Positions 12,248 to 26,280 of a stretch of DNA of 64,000 nucleotides are shown one piece after another. Position numbers and translations under genes: made by a program. The DNA is taken from contig JAQFVV010012510.1 of the NCBI GenBank assembly GCA_028023455.1, forward strand, positions 248,001-312,000. Direction: 5' to 3'. The notes beneath the pieces were generated by a model. That model was not told where the DNA came from, did no database searches, and was given only the letters and a program-made list of their open reading frames with translations. The first letter of the stretch is position 1; each line of letters opens with the position of its first letter. The DNA comes from Epiperipatus broadwayi (Eukaryota; Onychophora; Udeonychophora; Euonychophora; Peripatidae).

Positions 12248-12304
12248 TCCAATATCCCCAGACTAGTTTCTAGCTTGTGGCTTTCACCAGTGAGGAACCT
12301 TTGG
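12248..12304 (-). ncRNA. hammerhead-like core, left arm (A6 mutated)
   Basis: Minus strand: CTGGTGA (12290-12284; one substitution from CUGANGA), stem II AGC/GCT around CACAA, then GAAAC, TA loop and a GTC cleavage triplet. Stem I pairs CTCA with TGGG and, past an internal loop, CCAA with TTGG. The A to G change in the core probably abolishes activity. Confidence 0.55.
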
Positions 12305-12460
12305 ATCTGAGAGCACTGCATCTATATCTTAGAATCTAAATGTTTTACTTTTTTTAGCTAACTATAAAACTTTGAGTCCAAAATGAAAACACAATAATGT
12401 TTTCAAGCTAAGTTCCTGCTGGAGGGTTGCATTAGATCCTAAGATGTAGGTGCAGTGCTC

Positions 12461-12521
12461 TCAGATCCAAGGTTCCTCACTGATGAAAGCCACAAACTAG
12501 AAACTAGTCTGGGAATATTGG
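12461..12521 (+). ncRNA. type I hammerhead ribozyme-like, right arm
   Basis: CTGATGA is at 12480-12486, GAAAC at 12500-12504 and GTC at 12507-12509, with predicted cleavage after 12509. Stem I: CTCA/TGGG then CCAA/TTGG across an internal loop. Stem III is AC/GT with a TA loop. Stem II has only two good pairs (AG/CT) in this arm, whereas the other arm keeps three, so each arm has one different defect. Confidence 0.6.
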
Positions 12522-13179
12522 AAAAGTATGCACTAGATGGGGATTTTATGCACAAACCTTCCTGCATCCATTGATTAATCTGGGGGTGCCCTGACTGATG
12601 CTACTGCATGGAGAGTTTTGCCTCTGTGAAAAACAAATTGTGTAAGCCTAAAGAATGGTGATCATATGGTGTTTGATGGTTTATTATTAAGATTGGTGGT
12701 ATATTAGATAAAATGAAAAGATTATTTATTTAACTTAATAAAAATTACCAAAGGCATATTTTATACCCCTAAAAATTCTCATTCTTTTTTTAAAAAAATG
12801 TAGATGCCCAGAATGCTTTGAATTAGGCCAAACATACTAGAATTAGCATAGGAGATTTTAAGACTAGGGTAGAGAATTACTATGGGAAAAAATATTGTAG
12901 GTAAATTTGATTATACTGGCAGAAATAAAAAAAATACATATATTTATAAAATTTATAGAAAATTTGTAATATAAAAAAATTTTATGGAAAAAAATGAATG
13001 CTAAAATGGACATAGATTAATTTCAACTGACAAAAAATATTAATTTCCAAAAATATAAGATATTTAATAGATTCAATACAGGAAGATATCATCAATTAGA
13101 AAAATGTAAACCATGCATTAATGCGAAACTAAAAAGATAAAAGAAAAACTATTGACATTATATATTGTACCAACATTGT

Positions 13180-14735
13180 GTTGGCACATAATAATTTTGT
13201 TTAAAAAATTATTAAAATGAAAATCTTTTAATTGTAAAATTAAAAGTATAAGAGTTTTTGAAATAAAAGTTACAGTCAATTAATGAGTCAGAAGGGGGGA
13301 GGGGGTTTGCTTTAGAAGCATCAAATGAAAAGTTTTATAAAAGAAGTAAAGAGTTTTTTATTATTATTAATTGAAATATAAGTTAAAAGTTTAAAAACAT
13401 AAATCTCTTTTTATTTAAGTCATCTTAAAACTTAATAGTGAATTGATCTCAAATTATATATGTGCGTGCGATTGTAAATGTAATAAATGTATGCATATTA
13501 AATATTAAAAATAAATGAAAGTTAAAAAATTAAAAAATATTCAGAGATGGCTACTAATTAAAAATAAAAACACAGCATGATTAAAAAACTTATCTCCAAA
13601 AGATTAGCTACTAATGAAAAGAACTTTGACAATAGATATTGCTGGAGGATATCAAAATGACAACATGTCTCACGTAATAATAGTCAAATTTTTATCGGAC
13701 AGTTAGTTGCATTAGAGATGCAGTTAGTTGCATCTGAATTGTGTTTCAGTTGCATTTGAAGGAGTTATAACAGTCAGTTTATTATGTATCCAGAATCAAG
13801 AATGCAGTGTTAAAACCTCAGAAAACATGCAACTTTCTCTAGCCTGAAGTCCGATGAAAACAGCCAACCTGCCCAATAAAAGTGATGCCTGCATAACAAC
13901 CTGAAGCCACTCAATATCCAATTGTCTTAAAGAAAATGCCTCAGAATAATAAGCATCCAATCTCCACAAGAAAACTTCAAATCTAACCAGTTAGAAATAC
14001 TTCATTAGAAACAGCAAACAGCAAGAAGTATCCACTTCAAAATCCTAGGTAATAACATTTTTCTTATTTCTAAAGTAGCCATTGCATTCATAAAGCTCCA
14101 AGAATCAAGTTTAAGAACTCTATAGCATACATAGATGAACTATTAATATGTGTGTTTAAAATGTTGTGTGTGTTCATGTGTTAGCATATATTAATTTCAT
14201 TGTATTTAAATCTCAAATATTATTTAATGCTTTCTTCAAAGATATTATAGTGTATGAATTAAAAATGTGCATGTGTTATATTAGTTAAATAAGATGTTTA
14301 AAATTAGGTTAATAAATATTAATTAAACTAAATTCTTTTTTTTAAATTAAAGCTTTATTTGTCAGTCAATTCTTTTCACCACTAATTGAGCTATAATTTG
14401 TTATTGATTACAAGTAGCTGAGTTAGTCATGGGTGTATTTTGGGTGTTGAATTAGTGGCCATTGTTTAAAATGTGTTATTTATCCTCTGGATAGGTAACT
14501 GGCATCCATGTTTATACAAAACAAAAAAGTGCTTTGAATGTGGTGTTGAATTCTTCAGTTGAGAAGAAGTTATGTCTTGGAAATGTAATGCTAGTTATAT
14601 GTTTTATAGCTATCGTTTGGACATACATACTCTCCGAGTATCTTTTTCTCTGCTTAAGGGACTGGTTCATTCATGTAAATATTTATAATTAAATAAGATT
14701 ATAAATGTATTATAAATTAGGTTTAAACACAAGTA
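13180..14735. other. AT-rich insertion inside the old LINE copy
   Basis: No LINE similarity or other gene is recognised here. A small GT-rich stretch (TTGTGTGTGTTCATGTGTTAG) lies near 14160. It may be one or several decayed insertions that separated the two halves of RTE copy 3. Confidence 0.4.
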
Positions 14736-14737
14736 AA

Positions 14738-14785
14738 CCATTGGCAGAAGAAGTGCGAGCTCAACGGTTCGAACCTGGTACAATA
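14738..14785 (+). repeat. tRNA-like fragment with B box
   Basis: AACGGTTCGAACCTGG contains a near-perfect RNA polymerase III B box (GGTTCGAACC). No complete cloverleaf is present. Probably a SINE head remnant. Confidence 0.35.
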
Positions 14786-14926
14786 TATATATTCTTAAGC
14801 TTCAGAAACATTTACACAAATTTAAATTAGAATTTGAAAATTGTTTTAAAAATTTAAGAGACTTTTATGATACTGAGACTAGAAGACATTCAATCAAAAA
14901 TAAATGACTTTTTACAATTGATAGTT

Positions 14927-15031
14927 TTTTTTAAGTTTTTTTTCATATATCAAATACATTGACTGGTAATTGAACCCAGGCCAGCCACCCAAAAGGCAGC
15001 CATGCCAACCACCATGCCACCAACGTTTGGC
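14927..15031 (-). mobile_element. tRNA-derived SINE with 14-bp TSD
   Basis: On the minus strand the element has an A box (TGGCATGGTGG), a B box (GGGTTCAATTACC) and a poly-A tail (T run at the left end). TACAATTGATAGTT occurs at 14913-14926 and again at 15032-15045, a 14-bp target-site duplication. It sits inside RTE copy 3. Duplication length and A tail indicate insertion by a LINE enzyme. Confidence 0.8.
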
Positions 15032-15359
15032 TACAATTGATAGTTGAGATGATTTAGTGCAAAAGTGCATAAATTAATCAACAATTTTTAATGGAGCCAA
15101 AACAATGCATAAAAAAAAAAGAATGAAAATAATTAAGAATGATCCATTTAGAAAAATCAAATATCTAAACGTCAATAAAATGATAGGAAAAAAAATTGCC
15201 AATGATATAATGAAATACAACTGTCAAATAACAAAAAAACTAAGACATCAAAAGCAACCCAATTATTTGATATGTAAAGAAAGTTGTTTCAAAAATAGGA
15301 AGAAAAGATAGCATTGTTAATAAAAAAAAAAATATGATATTATCAAGTACATGGAAGCA

Positions 15360-15445
15360 TTGTTAACTAAGAGGTCAGCGCAGCTACCTTGCAAGCATGC
15401 AGTTGTTTGCAGATGGTTGTTGCGGATTCACCTAACAAGAAAATA
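15360..15445 (+). repeat. tRNA-derived SINE fragment
   Basis: AAGAGGTCAGCGCAGCTACC followed by a B-box-like GCGGATTCACC matches the SINE heads at 35.9k and 48.1k. The 3' tail is short or lost. It lies within RTE copy 3 sequence. Confidence 0.55.
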
Positions 15446-16179
15446 AAGTAGTCTCAATAATCACAGATCTTTTGAAATTCCAAGTAATATAAAAGATATG
15501 AGATGTAATTAAATTTATAAAGAACATAAATGTTTCAAGAAATGGTGGAATTATTATCAATATCTTTAAAAAAAAGTTAAAAAATTATTGCCAATGCTAT
15601 ATTCAACATATTAAAATGATAAAGATGTTCGAGATGAATAAAAAATATATTACTGATAATTAGAAGAGATAAAAAAAATAGAAATGTCATACTTATCCTT
15701 CTTCTATCAATTTTTTTTACAAGATATTTATAATATCATTACAAGTCTGCCACAAAGGCATTTGTATTCAAACCAACTACTTCACATCCATGTTTAAAAA
15801 ATATTATGGAAAGAATCAATGAGTATAGATTGCTATTATACTTTGGATTTATTAATTATTAAAAGAAATTCGACTCTAAAGCATTTCTATTGTGATTTTG
15901 AACCATCAAAATATAGACTCAAGATGCTGTTATATTCTATAGAATACTTACCAAAATGTAACAGCAGTTATTAGATTACATAGGTATATATGAAAGAGTC
16001 TTCTTGATGGTATAGTGGTTCCTGTAACATAGTATATAGTATGTGATATCATTTGTGTGTATGATTTCCATTTTTGCATCAAATCTATTTCTATGCTGTT
16101 TAGTTTAGTTATTAAAATATAAATTTCTGAAAATAAAAATTCTGTTGTTTTTGTACGTAAAAAGATTCTTAGTGTATTT

Positions 16180-16865
16180 TTGTGTGTGGTGTCGCTTGGT
16201 ATGTATAATTTAAATTGAGATGGTCATTATGGTCTGAGAGAGATGAAGGGACTAGCTAAGTCTTTAGTGTGTGGTGAAATAATGATGAATAAAATACTAG
16301 ATCTACAAATGATGAGTATCTACCTTTATTGAATGAAACAGAATTACTTTCCAGGAATTCTTTCTCATAAGTGGGCTACTGATGAGGTGCAACCATTTAT
16401 TCACAAATGTAGAATAAGACATGTTAAAATCCCCCAATCAGTATGAGTGGCTGAGAGGAGGTTGTAAGTAATAAATTTATATTGTAAATAATTCTGGTAA
16501 TTGCATTCTGGTTAGCGAGCATATATACAAATATTATATTTAAACTTATAGTCATATGTTGGATTGTAAACATTATTGCATACTCATCAATAAATAGGAT
16601 TTGAATGTTTAAATAGGCTTGATCTCATGGTCATTACTTCTGGTCCCACAGAGGATGCACATTCCAGTCTAGAAAATGCTGAGAAATGTGGTTTATTTAG
16701 GTAATTACAGGGATCCATTTATTATTCTCTGTAGATCTTAATTTTTACTAATCCTAAGATATGTGTTTGCACTATGTCTAACCATTTGATTAGCTGGTGA
16801 TTTTTTGCCACAACATTCAAATCCCTAATATTATGCACACTTAGTTTACATTTTATTATATCTAT
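16180..16865 (-). pseudogene. LINE endonuclease domain remnant
   Basis: Conceptual minus-strand reading with several stops and shifts gives the ordered landmarks of an APE-type LINE endonuclease: an N-terminal NIR-like stretch with LIKWLDIVQTHILGL (about 16865-16750), an ILIGGF segment in the position of LLGDFN, and a C-terminal SLSDHNDHL around 16251-16219 matching the SDHxxL active-site motif. It is not the RTE family. It points away from the RT remnant at 17.6k, so the two are separate insertions or an inverted rearrangement. Confidence 0.45.
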
Positions 16866-17559
16866 TGTTTATTCTATCTAGCATTCCCCCTTTAATTTTG
16901 TGATATTCATATTATATTTATATATCAACTAGATGTAAAAATGGTTCTTTGTGAGCAGGTATCACATTTCTATTGCATTTATGATCAGCTAATTCTTGTA
17001 TCCATATCATTTTGATTAATAATGTAAGATACATTACTTCACCATCCCCATCTGCATTATCACAAAAAGAAAAAGCTTTTCATCACACATTCACATAGCT
17101 TGTCCAGACAATGTATTCAATAGGCACTGCACCACCCATTTGCTACAAGAGTCCCTTCAGTATTAGTGATTGGAGATATGGTTGTCACAGGAGATATGCT
17201 GACAACAGTCTACACTTACTTTGAGAAAATAATTCAGAATGAGCCAGTAATCAAACTATTCTTTAACTACTTTGGATACCAGTTGATTCAGAAGTATTTA
17301 AACCTCAACATTTTATACAATGCTTGAAGAAAATACCAGATTCATACTATCCAGGATCATCGGTTATACTTACATTTGTTTTAGCACATCTAAGTCAGTT
17401 CACTATACTTATATTAGTTCACTTATATTTATCTTGCTGACATAGCTAAATTTCTGTCAAAAAGGATATATCATATTTGGGAATTATACTCAATAGAAAT
17501 AGTCTCATTCATGAAGAAGCAATGCAAAACATAAGTTCAATATCCATGCAGCCATTAGG

Positions 17560-19200
<1,641 letters not shown>

Positions 19201-22200
19201 TTTTACAATACTAATACAAAAAGGGACTTAATACTTTTAAAAACAAATTAGAGACAATTAAACAAAGAGATATGAAAATAGCCCAGCAGATATTTTTACA
19301 GCCCCTTGGTCACTTGTATATCAGTGTTCAAGCTTATAGTGAGATGTATTTTTTGTTTTCTATTTTATTATAAATGTCCCTCTAATTACAATATAATTCA
19401 CTCAATCCTGTTTAAAAGTCCTCATAGTAGCATTCTTTTTATGATCTCCTATATAAATTCTGATCAGAATAAAATAAAACTGAGAAACTATATTTAGGTT
19501 TCTTCCTGTTATTTTATATATATATTGTAACCCGCACACACAACACCGCTCATATACATTATGCGAGTAAATGCCCAGGGCGCCGATTCTATTAATGAAT
19601 AGAATAATTTAACACTTTATATTGATTTACAATTGATACTAAGACTTTTTTACTTATGTTTATCTTACAGCTTCACTCAGTGGGAGGTTACAGGAAGTTC
19701 ATAACATATATAATATAAATAAACGAAGGAAGAAATACTAGAAACAATTAAATAGAATATAAACCTTATTTACTAATTAACCAAATGATAAAGACTAGCA
19801 GAGTTTTATTTACTCCAACTAATAAAATATAATTTAAATTTGATCCCTTCCATCATCCAGTTACACTCTATATTAGCTCAATACAACTTTGACAGAATAG
19901 AAAAGCATAACACTAAATAACTCTATTATTCAACACATCCTAATCTAAATAGCTAAATTAATGTTAATCTAGGAATATAAAATCAGATCTCAGGGAATCT
20001 ATGTCACAGTTAGACTAAAGAACTATATTAGCCAAAATTGAATAGTGTTTTACTGGGCTAGCAATTAGATAATGAAGAAAATAGGGTATCTTTTAATCTC
20101 ACATTATCATCTAAATAATACACTAACTAGGCAACCCTTTTATAAGTTTATCAAGTGGTAAAATATTTCGTGTAATGTCTGGATCAAGGAAATAATGTTA
20201 TCAGATTTCAGCATATTTATTATGTGAGTTATAAACAATATACTTATTTTGTAATAGAAGTATGAGATGTGGAGATGTGGAAACTAGAATACGAATGCAC
20301 ACAAGAATAACTCAAGACACAGTTTGTTTGTTTTTTAATAAATAAACAAATCATTTATTTACACTTAAGATTTAATTAAATGTAATCGGATCACAATAAG
20401 ATTATTTGTCCCAATCTTTAAATTTACACCTAAATCCATAAACACAAGTTTGGGATTATCCCTATTACATGTTACATCACTTATTAGTTATGCATTTATA
20501 AATGCAAATTAACAAACAAATAAGGTCTTAATATTCTGACTTTGAATATCTGGACTATCTAAACATTTTCATATGCAACACTAAATAAATAATCTATTAT
20601 ATTATGGGCACAATATACACTTTTGAGAGGATATATTATCAATTGTTGGAATAAAACAAATTAATACATTTGGCTATCAAGAGAGCAGCTTTCAATAACT
20701 TAATTAGATGATCACTTTAAATAACTACACCTTTCACGCATAACAATATAATCATACTCATTCTGATGATTTTGATGATCTCTAATGTGTGGCAAATTAA
20801 TATGATATGTTTTAAAACATTTCTTTCCTATTTTAAGTTTAACAGTCTTATAACTTTATATACGCGATATTATTTACATTATGCGTGTGTGTCACACCTT
20901 ATGCAATAATAAAAGAAAATCTTTTATTTTTACACATTATCAATTTATCTAAGAATTATTAGACAAGTGTTTTATTTCGGACAATGTCATAGACCAGCCA
21001 ACAAAATAGGACACTATAGCTACTCTAATATTCAATAAATAATTTAATTTAGCTATTTATCCAACCACTGGCTGAATTATACAGAGCTATATTTTTATGA
21101 TAATACAAACTAAATGTTCAAGAGGAATTCAAGCGCATGAGGAGAAAATAAACTCTATAACTAATATTTCAACAACTTATTTAAATTTGAAATACACTAT
21201 TGGTGTGGAACTTGTCTCAACTGGGACAATAAGGAAACATCACTTAACTTCATAAATATCACTTCATAATACATACGTATACAATCTACAATAGACTCTA
21301 CTCATGGCAAAATAATTAAAATATACTAAAGGGAAAAAATCTCTCATCCCTACAAACATAGAACGTATCAAGAATAATTTTCTTTCCAATAGCTCCTCTA
21401 CATTTCTAACATTATATGCTGGTAGATAAATACATACAGTTAAATCACTCATTCCTTCAATTCTTTTAGAATACGACAATATCCAAAATTTATATTGGGA
21501 AATAGTTATGAAACTAAATGTTTACTAAGTAAATAAAATAATTGCACAAAATAGACACACATATGAATAAATAGGAGTATGAAAAACAATTCTGAGTTAT
21601 ATAATATGCAACGGTTACGATAAATTAATGATATATTAAAATATAAATTTTTAGCTTAAATTAGACTTTCAATTGTTTCAAATTTAAATAGTAATAATTA
21701 TTATGAACGAGGTTTCTTTGCTATTCCTAATACGATATTTATTTTATATACTCGCTACTTTGAAAGCCAAAATTCTCACTTTGAGATAAAGAGAAATATA
21801 TATAATAAACTAAATACCTCTCTTTAACAATATACCCAAAAATATATATTTCATCTTCGTAAAAGACAACAAGTCATATTTAAGTAATAATATTTTACCA
21901 GCATATTCACAATTTGTGAAAACACTCCTCTGTGATGTTCTAGAAGTTCAAAAAATAGCACAACCATATAACCAAAATATAACAATAAATCTGTCTAACT
22001 ATCTATGATATATACCATTAACAATAAATATAAGAAAAAAATAAAAGGGACTCTTCTTTTAAACTAAAAAAAAAAGTTCACTTGCAAAGTTCCTTTTCCA
22101 AGTTACTGAACAATACGAAGATAAATTCCAAAATGAAAATGAGTGCGTGTTTGATTCGAATATGAAACATAAAAATAAATTCTTGTAGGATAAAAACAGT

Positions 22201-25065
22201 TATAATTCAAACTTAATTTAGTAATCTCCAATGTTCTTAGCAAGAGCTAATAGAGTTTACTTATATAGCACGTTAGTAATAAATTTTTATAATGACTATA
22301 ATATGAAAAGATAGTTTCAGCTGTATTTGTACTATAATAATTATTTAATTCATTCTGTAGTAATTTTTAACTGAGCAATAGCTTTTAAAAGACTTCCTGG
22401 AGAGCATTTGTTTTTTCTATAATTTGTAAGCTAGCATACACATAATCAATTTTAGTCATTGCAAATTAATTGTCCATATAAAATTTGTGATTCCTTAAGC
22501 AATAATATTTTGTTTTATGATACGTACATCGAAAAGAACAGAAATATACAATATTAACATTCACCTTCTATACAACTTAAGCATACGCACATTCTATAAA
22601 TAGTAGTAATTAATTAATCCTTATCAGTCACACATTTATTCTTAAATAAAACATATTTTATTTTTACAAGCATAGATAAAAGACAAAGTTGTCATTCCAT
22701 AATAATTTAAAGTATAGCATAATAACGTACATGCATCCTGTTAATTTTAACTTAACTTTTATAGAAGTAAAATATAAGTTTAGCTGAGAGCTGAAGATAA
22801 ATCTTGTTAAATTGTTCTGCATATGTTTCCATAAAGTATCATATAATTCACACAATTTAGTTAGCAGATTAGAGAGTTCATGCACTTTAACTTTCTTCTT
22901 AATAATAATAAATACAAATAAATAAAGTAGTGTAAATTTAATAATGTAGATAGACATTTTAGAATGAAAATAAATATGAGAGCATTAATTTAAACATTTA
23001 AACTGAGCAAAAGAGTAAAATTGATATATCTTTTTCTTTATATTTTAGCCAGACATTCTAGTTGAAGACTTTCTGGGTAACTAGAATTTTCCTATGACCT
23101 TTTTTAAAATTTACTTTGGAACTTTTAAAACTAATTTGACTTCTGGAACAGACATATACCTGTTACAGGCAGAAATGAACAATACAATGGTTACACTAAT
23201 AATAATGAACGAATTTTACTAATGACTATCAGTTAAATAGATATTCCTTCCTTCCATCAAAAGGTCATTTTTTCTCCAATGGTCAACTCCACCCTTTGCA
23301 CTTGGGAGCTAATTGAATATGCAAGAAATCTCTTCTAAAAAAAATCATTTTGACCTTCACAATTAACAAGTCAAATAAAACAAAAAAAAAATAACTTTTT
23401 ACAAATTTGAAACAAATGAACATTAATTAACTATTAAATAAAATGGTTGATAATATTATTTAAATTGGTCAAATAATTTACTAATCCAAATATCCATTAT
23501 TCACTAAAAATATATATATATTTGCAAAACTATTAAAAATAATTACAGTAATTTAAATGTTTTATAGTAAATGTAATATTGTTTATTGTAATTAGAATAT
23601 GAAAATGAAATGGAAAATGATACAGACATACCTGCATGCGCATGTACCACCACATAAATATTAAATTATCCTGATTAAATATAATTGATATGGCTATGGG
23701 TTAAACATATTTTCCTGACTATAATATTGGTAAATGGATGGGTGTCAATGAATAAATAAAACAGAAAACCTTTAAAACAAATGCCAACACTATATTATAA
23801 ATAAGTAAAACAACTTTGCATCAATCTAACTATTACAACAACATTTTCTGTAATAATCCACCCACCCACCCCCTCTTTTTTGCATTATGCACTTTATCAA
23901 GTACAAGAATAATCATAAATGCTTGTAAAATTACTAACCAAAATGCACAGGTGATCCACATATAAGTTTTGGACCATTAATATAAAAATTTTAAAATTTT
24001 GAGACTATTTCATTTGTTTTTAATACAATGCAGTTATTCACTACTGATACAACACAGTTTAATTACTCATGCCCATTCAGAATATCACAATATATATATA
24101 TATGAGAGTGCCTTATAACCTACCTTTTATATATAACCATGTAAATCATACTTATTACCTACTTTGTATGTTATAATGCTGATTAATGTTATATATTCTA
24201 TAACCTGTTATATGAAATAATTATTCTATGACAAAATACCATGTATTTATACAATTTATTCCCTCCCCCATTTCTCTTATAATTAATAAAATTTTGCTTT
24301 AAAATTTAATTATCCATAATTTTTATTTCCAACAATATATAAAACCATTAACTCAAATTTTCCCACGCACATATCTATATCCTCCATAGTTATAAATAAT
24401 CTATACACAAGTATTTAGTATCTTTTACTATTAAAAATTATTAAACTAGTTTTAATTTAAAATTTTGATTTACAATTTTTTATTCAAGACGTGGGTATTA
24501 TTTTAATCAAACCAATTATTATTTTAAATTGTTTTAATCAATTATTTCCTATTTGTGTGGTAAGTATTATTTTCAGTAAAGCAACTTCTTATTTCAAATC
24601 ATTTAAATATTTATTTCTTATTTAAGAAGTAGATATATGTTCAATAAAGCAATTTATTTTAAAATAGTCATATAGTTTAAATTAACTCAAAATGATTATT
24701 GATTATTGCTTAATTTCTTTTTCATAGTCTTTTGAAAGAAATATTTAAGTAGATCTAACACACCTAGTGAAATCATCAGATCTATTGATCTAATAAAATC
24801 TTAAATCATTCTTGAAATATATTTTATAGAACTAATAAAACACATTTTCATTTAATATTGAAAATAAGTGACCTATTTCAAATTTCTACAAATGCTTTCA
24901 ATTCTCAAATATAATCGTAAATCAATGAAATAAGATCATATATATCAGGAGTTTGATTTTTAGTAAATTATCTAATACCCCCTATTTATTATAATAAAAA
25001 GTAAGCAGATGCAGTGTGTACCATGGGATACATCTTGTGCACGCATACATGTTCAGATGCCATGG
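19201..25065. other. long AT-rich non-coding region
   Basis: No protein domain, tRNA-like box or hammerhead core was recognised in almost 6 kb. A GC-richer block near 19527-19600 begins TGTAACCCGCACAC and could be the edge of an LTR, but no partner LTR or TG/CA boundary was found. Short open frames (for example 21264-21479 and 22664-22957, minus) are AT-driven and unsupported. Confidence 0.5.
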
Positions 25066-25081
25066 AGGTGAGACTCGAGGG

Positions 25082-25153
25082 GTCATCAATCTGGAAATTT
25101 TACTAGCTATCTTAAGAGTCACCAATATGAAAATTTTACTAGCTATCTTAAAT
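25082..25153. repeat. two-copy 36-bp tandem repeat
   Basis: Two units start at 25082 and 25118, each with the block AAATTTTACTAGCTATCTTA and a few differences. They follow a small GC-richer patch (25010-25080) of unknown nature. Confidence 0.7.
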
Positions 25154-25877
25154 AATAACCAGGCATTATGAGTTATTAGACCCTGCAGTAAGAAAATGAC
25201 TATGCAATCTGACTGTGTTCATGTCCAAAAAGGGACCTGAAATATTGCTGGTGGGGCTCACAGACATTATCAATATGGAGTAGTGGAAATATTGATAACA
25301 TAACTATTTTTGAAATATATTAATAGCATAATATACTTATTTATCTGCTATTCACCATACCCCCTAAACAAGCCTTTCTTCCACCTGGGATATGTAGACT
25401 AGATTGGAAATCCCTGATTAATACTTTAGATAGTATTTAAATTACAACCTATGTTAGATTTACAGTGTAACTTTGAAGTAAATCCTTATTCCAGATTAAT
25501 AAATAAATAATTTGGGACATTATAGACAATTACAATATAATGTAATATCAAAAAAAAAAATCTGATATATCATGAATAAAATATCTGAATGACTAAATTC
25601 CCTATTTCGATTCAATGTTACAATTAATAAATTTATGCAAATTAATGATTATAACAGTTTTCCCCTAGGTTATGAGACAGTCAGATTTCACTTGTAGGCA
25701 ATTTTCAAAATTTATATTTAATAATATTAATTTTTTCTACAGTACAGGTTTTATCATACCTGCACTTCTATATGTAATATATAGAGGGTTTAAACTCAGA
25801 CTTTTACATGACCCTCAACCATCCATGCTATCTTATACCAATGATACATTTAATCACACTCATGTTGAAAAAATAAA

Positions 25878-25929
25878 TAATCACCAATATACATATTTCA
25901 TGTTGGCATTCATCAGTTGGTCCAGATTA
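25878..25929 (-). ncRNA. type I hammerhead ribozyme (family C, best-preserved)
   Basis: Minus strand: CTGATGA (25916-25910), stem II ATG/CAT around CCAA, GAAA (25899-25896), stem III ATA/TAT around TG, and cleavage after A25888 (AUA). Stem I: ACCAA (25921-25917) with TTGGT (25887-25883), a TGG bulge, then TAATC (25929-25925) with GATTA (25882-25878), all Watson-Crick. Every conserved core position is intact and no stem has a mismatch. Most likely copy to be active in vitro. Confidence 0.78.
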
Positions 25930-26217
25930 TCACCTCCACACATATATACAGTCAAAGCTCAGCTTATATTAAGATAGCCATTTTTCATACTTTAATGGAG
26001 AGGCTTCAAACCACTCTACTCCACAACTCTTCAGTCATCCATTTCTTTGAAAATCTGATGATAGAATACTCAAAGCCCACTATTATAAGATTTTCAAAGA
26101 AATGGACAACTGAAGACTTGGGAGGTGGAGTGTTTTGAAGCCTGTCCATTAAAGTATGAAGATTGTCTATCTTAATATAAGCTGAGCATTGATTGTATAT
26201 ATGTGTGGAGATGATAA

Positions 26218-26280
26218 TCTAGACCAACTGATGACTGCTGTTTTAGCACTAAGTACATATATTGGTCATTATTTATCTTT
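26218..26280 (+). ncRNA. decayed hammerhead (family C)
   Basis: CTGATGA and stem II (CTGCT/AGCAC around GTTTT) are recognisable and ACCAA/TTGGT of stem I persists, but the GAAA box reads TAAG. Expected to be inactive. Confidence 0.55.

Larger units (their letters stand above)
12140..12686. mobile_element. hammerhead-bearing inverted-dimer element with 9-bp TSD
   Basis: The two arms (about 12140-12340 and 12434-12629) are reverse complements of each other and each carries a hammerhead-like core. The 9-mer TTAAGATTG occurs immediately before the left arm (12131-12139) and again at 12687-12695. The RTE LINE sequence resumes in register at the second copy. This is a clean insertion signature and fixes the element at 547 bp, including about 57 bp of single-copy tail after the right arm. 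No reading frame is present. Non-autonomous; the machinery that inserted it is unknown. Confidence 0.75.
11930..15995 (+). pseudogene. old RTE LINE copy 3, fragmented by insertions
   Basis: Segments match the RTE LINE in order on the plus strand. Around 11935-12080 the frame resembles the N-terminal endonuclease (WDIVGF). Around 12690-13170 it follows copy 2 through GGVLDK- and GDF-like regions. Around 15105-15311 it matches the linker before the RT (NDIMKYNC versus NDIRKYNC), and 15860-15990 matches the region after DYEKAFD. It is full of stops and indels, so much older than copy 1. It is interrupted by the hammerhead element (12140-12686), by unrelated AT-rich DNA at about 13180-14735, and by SINEs at 14927-15031 and about 15360-15445. 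It serves as a dating substrate for those insertions. Confidence 0.7.

Noticed and set aside
16387-16420. CTGATGAGG as another hammerhead core
   Set aside because: No GAAA box with a pairing stem II or NUH triplet follows at a workable distance.
20755-20790. CTGATGATTTTGATGATC as a hammerhead core
   Set aside because: No stem II complement and no GAAA follow; simple low-complexity similarity.
25010-25080. A coding exon ending at GGAG/GTGAGA
   Set aside because: A donor-like site exists, but the upstream acceptor is poor, the frame is not recognised and the block abuts a tandem repeat.
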